Source: Tannerellaceae bacterium
GTDB taxonomy: Bacteria > Bacteroidota > Bacteroidia > Bacteroidales > Tannerellaceae
Reading direction: 5' to 3'
NCBI GenBank assembly: GCA_031279915.1
Contig: JAITHO010000033.1
Span: forward strand, 1 to 9,506
DNA length: 9,506 bases
The position numbers and the translations under genes were made by a program. Within the stretch, counting starts at the first letter, position 1. Every line of letters starts with the position of its first letter. Shown here piece after piece: positions 6,634 through 9,506 of this stretch. A model generated the notes under the pieces. That model was given only the letters and a program-made list of their open reading frames with translations, did not search any database and was not told the DNA's origin.

Positions 6634-7608
6634 ATGGAATTAAAAACATATTATGCGGGTTTAAGCCTGCGCAATCCGATAATTATAGGCAGCTCGGGGC
6701 TCACTTCCGGTTATGAGCGTATCAAGGAGTACGAAAAGGCTGGAGCAGGGGCCGTTGTTCTGAAGTCATTGTTCGAGGAGCAGATTGAAATGCAGTCTTC
6801 GGAAATGCTGGACAAAGCCGACTTTCCGGAGGCTTCCGATTACGTTCACGAATATATGAGGGCTAACAAGATTGAATCTTACCTTGATTTGATTAAGAGA
6901 TGCAAGGAGGGATGCGACATTCCTATCATCGCCAGCATCAATTGCTATAAAGCCGACGCATGGATTGACTTCGCCCAGCGCATCCAGCAGGCCGGAGCGG
7001 ATGCAATTGAGCTCAACATCTTCCGCATGAATACGGGTCTGCATCATGATTCGCAGGCAGAGGCTAAGCTTTATGCTGAAATTGTTGGGAAAGTTTGCAA
7101 GACCGTCGGCATTCCTGTATGCGTGAAGATCGGCAAAGCCTTCGAATGTATCCCGGCCACCGTTGGCATGCTCAAATCGAATGGGGCCGCCGGCGTAGTG
7201 CTCTTTAACCGATTTTATCAGCCCGACATTAATATACATAACATGCAGATCGTATCCGGCAATGTATTCAGCAATCACTCTGAGCTGAGCGAAACGCTGC
7301 GATGGACGGCCATTGTATCGGGTCGCTTATCCAACATGAGCATAGCTGCGTCAACGGGAGTGCAGGACTGGGAGGATGTGGTGAAATGCCTGCTGGCAGG
7401 CGCATCGGCCGTTCAGATGGTTAGCGCTATCTATACGCATGGGGCTGAGATTATATCGCAGATCTTGATATGCCTCGAAGAGTGGATGCACCAATCGGAT
7501 TATGAATCCATAGCCGACTTCCGCGGCCTGCTGAATTACTCGCAGATTGAGAACCACGAGAAGTACGAGCGGGCCCAGTTCATGAAGTATTTTTCGGACA
7601 GAGATTGA
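6634..7608 (+). CDS. Dihydroorotate dehydrogenase-like flavoprotein lacking the catalytic-cysteine motif (324 aa)
   Basis: The protein has the FMN-binding TIM-barrel pattern of the DHODH superfamily: LRNPIIIGSSGLT (12-24), VVLKS with Lys44, IIASINC (98-104), the AIELNI strand (124-129), PVCVKI with Lys165, GVVLFNR with Asn192, and the phosphate-binding segments STGV (240-243) and AGASAVQMVSA (255-265). In class 1 DHODH the strand equivalent to AIELNI is followed by SCPN, carrying the active-site cysteine. Here it is FRMNTG (130-135) with no Cys or Ser. Bacteroidota genomes commonly carry a protein of this kind, annotated DHODH-like, in addition to a true PyrD. I therefore infer that it is probably not the pyrimidine-pathway enzyme; its substrate is unknown. 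The ATG at 6634 begins directly at the first barrel strand, as in the family. It lies alone between the rho terminator and the LRR gene. Confidence 0.88.
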   Translation: MELKTYYAGLSLRNPIIIGSSGLTSGYERIKEYEKAGAGAVVLKSLFEEQIEMQSSEMLDKADFPEASDYVHEYMRANKIESYLDLIKRCKEGCDIPIIASINCYKADAWIDFAQRIQQAGADAIELNIFRMNTGLHHDSQAEAKLYAEIVGKVCKTVGIPVCVKIGKAFECIPATVGMLKSNGAAGVVLFNRFYQPDINIHNMQIVSGNVFSNHSELSETLRWTAIVSGRLSNMSIAASTGVQDWEDVVKCLLAGASAVQMVSAIYTHGAEIISQILICLEEWMHQSDYESIADFRGLLNYSQIENHEKYERAQFMKYFSDRD

Positions 7609-7651
7609 TAGCCTTCAAATAGGAAATGAGGGTAAAATGATATTGATGCGG

Positions 7652-7680
7652 TATAATTGTAAGTGCGATATGTGCACATA
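7652..7680 (+). promoter_or_regulatory. Weak -7 element and a perfect 12-bp palindrome upstream of the LRR gene
   Basis: TATAATTG (7652-7659) differs by one base from TAnnTTTG. TATGTGCACATA (7669-7680) is a perfect 12-bp palindrome 36 bp before the ATG at 7717. If the weak -7 element is used, the palindrome would lie just after the start site, where a repressor could bind. Both assignments are tentative. Confidence 0.3.
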
Positions 7681-7716
7681 GCTTTAAACATTAATTACTA
7701 TTTAAAATATTAGATT

Positions 7717-9255
7717 ATGAAACAGACACTACTATTGATTGCAGTTCTTCTTTTATCCTTGCCCTTTTTGAGGGCGCAAAGCGGAACAAGCGGGCCGCTC
7801 TCGTGGTCGTATTCCGATACCGACAGCGTCTTGACCATCTCCGGAACCGGAGCCATGCCCGATTATACAGAGTATTACTCAAGGCCCTGGCAATCGTATT
7901 ATATGAAGATAAAAACCGTGGTGATCGAGTCGGGAGTAGAAAGCGTCGGAGCATTTGCCTTCAACAGTATCTACTATCTTTCGTCGGTGACTATTCCTTC
8001 GACTGTGACGAGCATCGGAGCGCATGCTTTTAGTTCAAGCCAGCGGCTGGTGAATATTCCCCTTCCGCCATCCCTTACATTCATAGGCGACAGCGCCTTT
8101 TATCACTGCATGAACCTTGCCGGCATCAGTATTCCGGCATCAGCAACAAGCCTTGGGCAAGGGCTTGTCGCCTATTGCATCGGCCTAAAAAGCATATCGG
8201 TGGATGCAGGCAATCCCAGCTATTCATCCTTCGAAGGAGCTCTATACAACAAGGATCTGAGCAGGCTGATTGCTTATCCGGCTGGGAAGGAAGTGACCGC
8301 CCCCGAGTTTGCGCCATCGGTTACAAGCATAGCCTCCGGAGCCTTCAACGGATGCATCAAACTCACGGAAATAAGCTTCCCCGCCTCTGTGACATCCATT
8401 GAGAGCCGCGCCATTGAGGCCTGCCAACAGCTGCGTACCATCAGCCTTCCGGCATCCAATCTTGTCCTTGCCGAAGGATTTGTAGGCGAACACTGTACTG
8501 AGATAACATCAATAACGGTGGCGGAAGGCAGCCCCTCTTATGTGGTAGTCGACGGCGTTCTGTTTAACAAAGACCGCAGCCTGCTTTTGCTTTATCCCTC
8601 ACGGAATATGGTAGCATCATCGTACACCGTTCCCTCCACCGTAGAGCGGATTGCCGACTATGCCTTCGCTGGAGGCGGCGACGCCACCACTGCCGACGTT
8701 GCAATCCCCGGCTCTCCCGCGAACATTTACGTTGGCGAGAGCGTCACCTCCATAGGGAAGCGGGCCTTTGCTTACCGGCAACAGCTCGACACGCTGTCGA
8801 TAGCCGCATCCGTCGTCAGGCTGGATTACGAGGCCCTTTACGCCATCCGCGCAAATTACCTGGCTCTCTACTGGACTAATCCCACAACGGTGCTTTACGA
8901 GTACGGAACGCTCCATCAGTCGTCCATACGCGAGCTGCACGTTCCGGTCGGCACCGAAGCCCTCTATCGCGCAACGCCTCCCTGGAGCCAGGTCACAACC
9001 ATCATTGCCGATATACCAAACTCCTCCGAGCGCCCCTCGCTGCCCTCCTTCAAAGCCGTTGCCTACGGCGGCCAGATCACTCTGAGCGGACTGCAGGGTC
9101 GCGAAATCATCCGCATCTATAATATAAGCGGACGGCTGGTTTACGCCCGTTCGGCCAATGGGCCCAGCATGATCATCCCCGTATCGTCGCAGCCCTCCGG
9201 CGTCTATATCCTTCAGGCCGGGCGAGAGGCGGTGAAGCTGATGGTCAGGAATTGA
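7717..9255 (+). CDS. Secreted BspA-type leucine-rich-repeat protein with a T9SS type A sorting domain (512 aa)
   Basis: Residues 1-20 are a signal peptide with likely cleavage LRA|QSG. Residues about 21-60 form the short N-terminal segment common in BspA-type proteins (LSWSY, then LTISGTGAMPDY). Residues about 60-410 are LRR_5-type repeats of the form SVTSIGxxAFxxCxxLxxIxIPxSVTSI, interrupted twice by the FNKDxSxLLxYP hairpin variety (near residues 174-190 and 283-299). Residues about 445-512 match a Por/T9SS type A C-terminal sorting domain: IYNISGRLVY (467-476), SGVYIL (494-499), and a basic end KLMVRN. Such proteins are exported by Sec, moved across the outer membrane by the type IX system and attached or released after CTD removal. 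BspA-type repeats often mediate binding to host or other bacterial surfaces; the ligand here is unknown. The last codons fall inside the left arm of the terminal palindrome. The coding region is more GC-rich than its upstream region. Confidence 0.93.
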   Translation: MKQTLLLIAVLLLSLPFLRAQSGTSGPLSWSYSDTDSVLTISGTGAMPDYTEYYSRPWQSYYMKIKTVVIESGVESVGAFAFNSIYYLSSVTIPSTVTSIGAHAFSSSQRLVNIPLPPSLTFIGDSAFYHCMNLAGISIPASATSLGQGLVAYCIGLKSISVDAGNPSYSSFEGALYNKDLSRLIAYPAGKEVTAPEFAPSVTSIASGAFNGCIKLTEISFPASVTSIESRAIEACQQLRTISLPASNLVLAEGFVGEHCTEITSITVAEGSPSYVVVDGVLFNKDRSLLLLYPSRNMVASSYTVPSTVERIADYAFAGGGDATTADVAIPGSPANIYVGESVTSIGKRAFAYRQQLDTLSIAASVVRLDYEALYAIRANYLALYWTNPTTVLYEYGTLHQSSIRELHVPVGTEALYRATPPWSQVTTIIADIPNSSERPSLPSFKAVAYGGQITLSGLQGREIIRIYNISGRLVYARSANGPSMIIPVSSQPSGVYILQAGREAVKLMVRN

Positions 9256-9304
9256 ATCGCAGGCCTCTCGGCAGATGCCCCTCGAAGACATAAAGATGGG
9301 AATG

Positions 9305-9401
9305 TGGCAAAAGGTAATTCCCGCCTGCCCAAATAAGGGCGCTGTGTCAAAAGGTCATTCCCGCTCGAAAAACAAGTCATTCCCGCGAAGGCGGGAATGA
9401 C
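9305..9401. repeat. REP-like ATTCCCGC units and nested hairpin in the palindrome centre
   Basis: TGGCAAAAGGTAATTCCCGC (9305-9324) recurs as TGTCAAAAGGTCATTCCCGC (9345-9364), exactly 40 bp on and with 18 of 20 bases equal. A third, shorter copy, AAGTCATTCCCGC, is at 9374-9386. The third copy forms a perfect hairpin, GTCATTCCCGC (9376-9386), loop GAAG, GCGGGAATGAC (9391-9401). The second copy could pair with the same right arm, giving alternative foldings. The sequence resembles the common bacterial REP-type palindromes of the CATTCCCGCGAAGGCGGGAATG kind. It has no T-run, so it is not a standard intrinsic terminator. Confidence 0.8.
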
Positions 9402-9483
9402 CTTATTTGGGCAGGCGGGAATTACCTTTTGCCACATTCCCATCTTTATGTCTTCGAGGGGCATCTGCCGAGAGGCCTGCGAT

Positions 9484-9506
9484 TCAATTCCTGACCATCA
9501 GCTTCA
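9484..9506 (-). CDS. Mirror copy of the 3' end of the LRR gene (last codons only)
   Basis: Because of the palindrome, the minus strand from 9506 to 9484 reads as the same end as the LRR gene: KLMVRN followed by TGA. If the palindrome is real, a second, convergent gene with the same C-terminus begins outside the window. If it is a fold-back artefact, this is not a gene. Confidence 0.3.

Larger units (their letters stand above)
9233..9506. repeat. Very large perfect palindrome: 106-bp arms around a 62-bp centre, reaching the window end
   Basis: Positions 9233-9338 and 9401-9506 are exact reverse complements as far as I can follow them base by base (each pair sums to 18739). The 62-bp centre is at 9339-9400. 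The left arm includes the last seven codons of the LRR gene plus 83 bp of downstream DNA. The right arm runs to the last base of the window, so the true arm may be longer. No gene lies between the arms. Either a tail-to-tail inverted duplication or a fold-back assembly artefact would produce this. Confidence 0.95.

Noticed and set aside
8617..9291. 224-codon minus-strand frame opposite the LRR gene
   Set aside because: It is antisense to a protein with signal peptide, regular LRR repeats and a T9SS domain; its own translation shows no domain pattern.
9213..9464. Minus-strand frame of 83 codons with a VIPAFAGMT peptide
   Set aside because: That peptide is the usual false translation of ATTCCCGC REP-type palindromes; the frame is made of the inverted repeat and the antisense of the LRR gene end.

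Overview
The window looks like chromosomal DNA from a member of the Bacteroidota, most likely order Bacteroidales. Four things point there: a Rho factor with a very long low-complexity insertion after its N-terminal domain, a DUF6261-like protein, a secreted BspA-type leucine-rich-repeat protein with a type IX secretion (Por/T9SS) C-terminal sorting domain, and promoters of the Bacteroidota form TTTG / TAnnTTTG with AT-rich leaders that lack strong Shine-Dalgarno sequences. No tRNA, rRNA, CRISPR array, integrase or transposase was seen.

Layout, left to right. Positions 1-724 (minus) hold the N-terminal part of a membrane-anchored TPR protein that runs off the left edge. Positions 791-1249 hold an exact 41-bp tandem array of 11 full copies plus 8 bp. 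It lies between the TPR gene and a divergent gene, and ends about 10 bp before that gene's predicted promoter. Positions 1321-2259 (plus) encode a DUF6261-like protein with a Pro/Thr-rich repeated tail, followed by a strong intrinsic terminator (2329-2364). Positions 2391-2696 look like a gene remnant that ends in almost the same C-terminal motif (NPPxAGE) as the gene before it. Positions 2831-2990 carry two interleaved inverted repeats in non-coding DNA. Positions 3045-3920 encode a lipid A acyltransferase of the LpxL/HtrB family. Positions 4241-6478 encode Rho, followed by a strong terminator (6503-6536). Positions 6634-7608 encode a dihydroorotate-dehydrogenase-like flavoprotein whose usual catalytic-cysteine motif is replaced. 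Positions 7717-9255 encode the secreted LRR protein. The window closes in a very large perfect palindrome (arms 9233-9338 and 9401-9506) around a REP-like hairpin.

The genes do not form one pathway. Rho and the lipid A acyltransferase are housekeeping genes, the flavoprotein is a conserved accessory enzyme of uncertain substrate, and the LRR protein is a surface or secreted protein. Terminators after the DUF6261-like gene and rho, and separate promoter-like motifs, suggest mostly single-gene transcription units. The most unusual material is non-coding: the 41-bp array in the divergent promoter region, the interleaved inverted repeats before the acyltransferase gene, and the terminal palindrome. 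The palindrome may be an inverted duplication or an assembly fold-back artefact.
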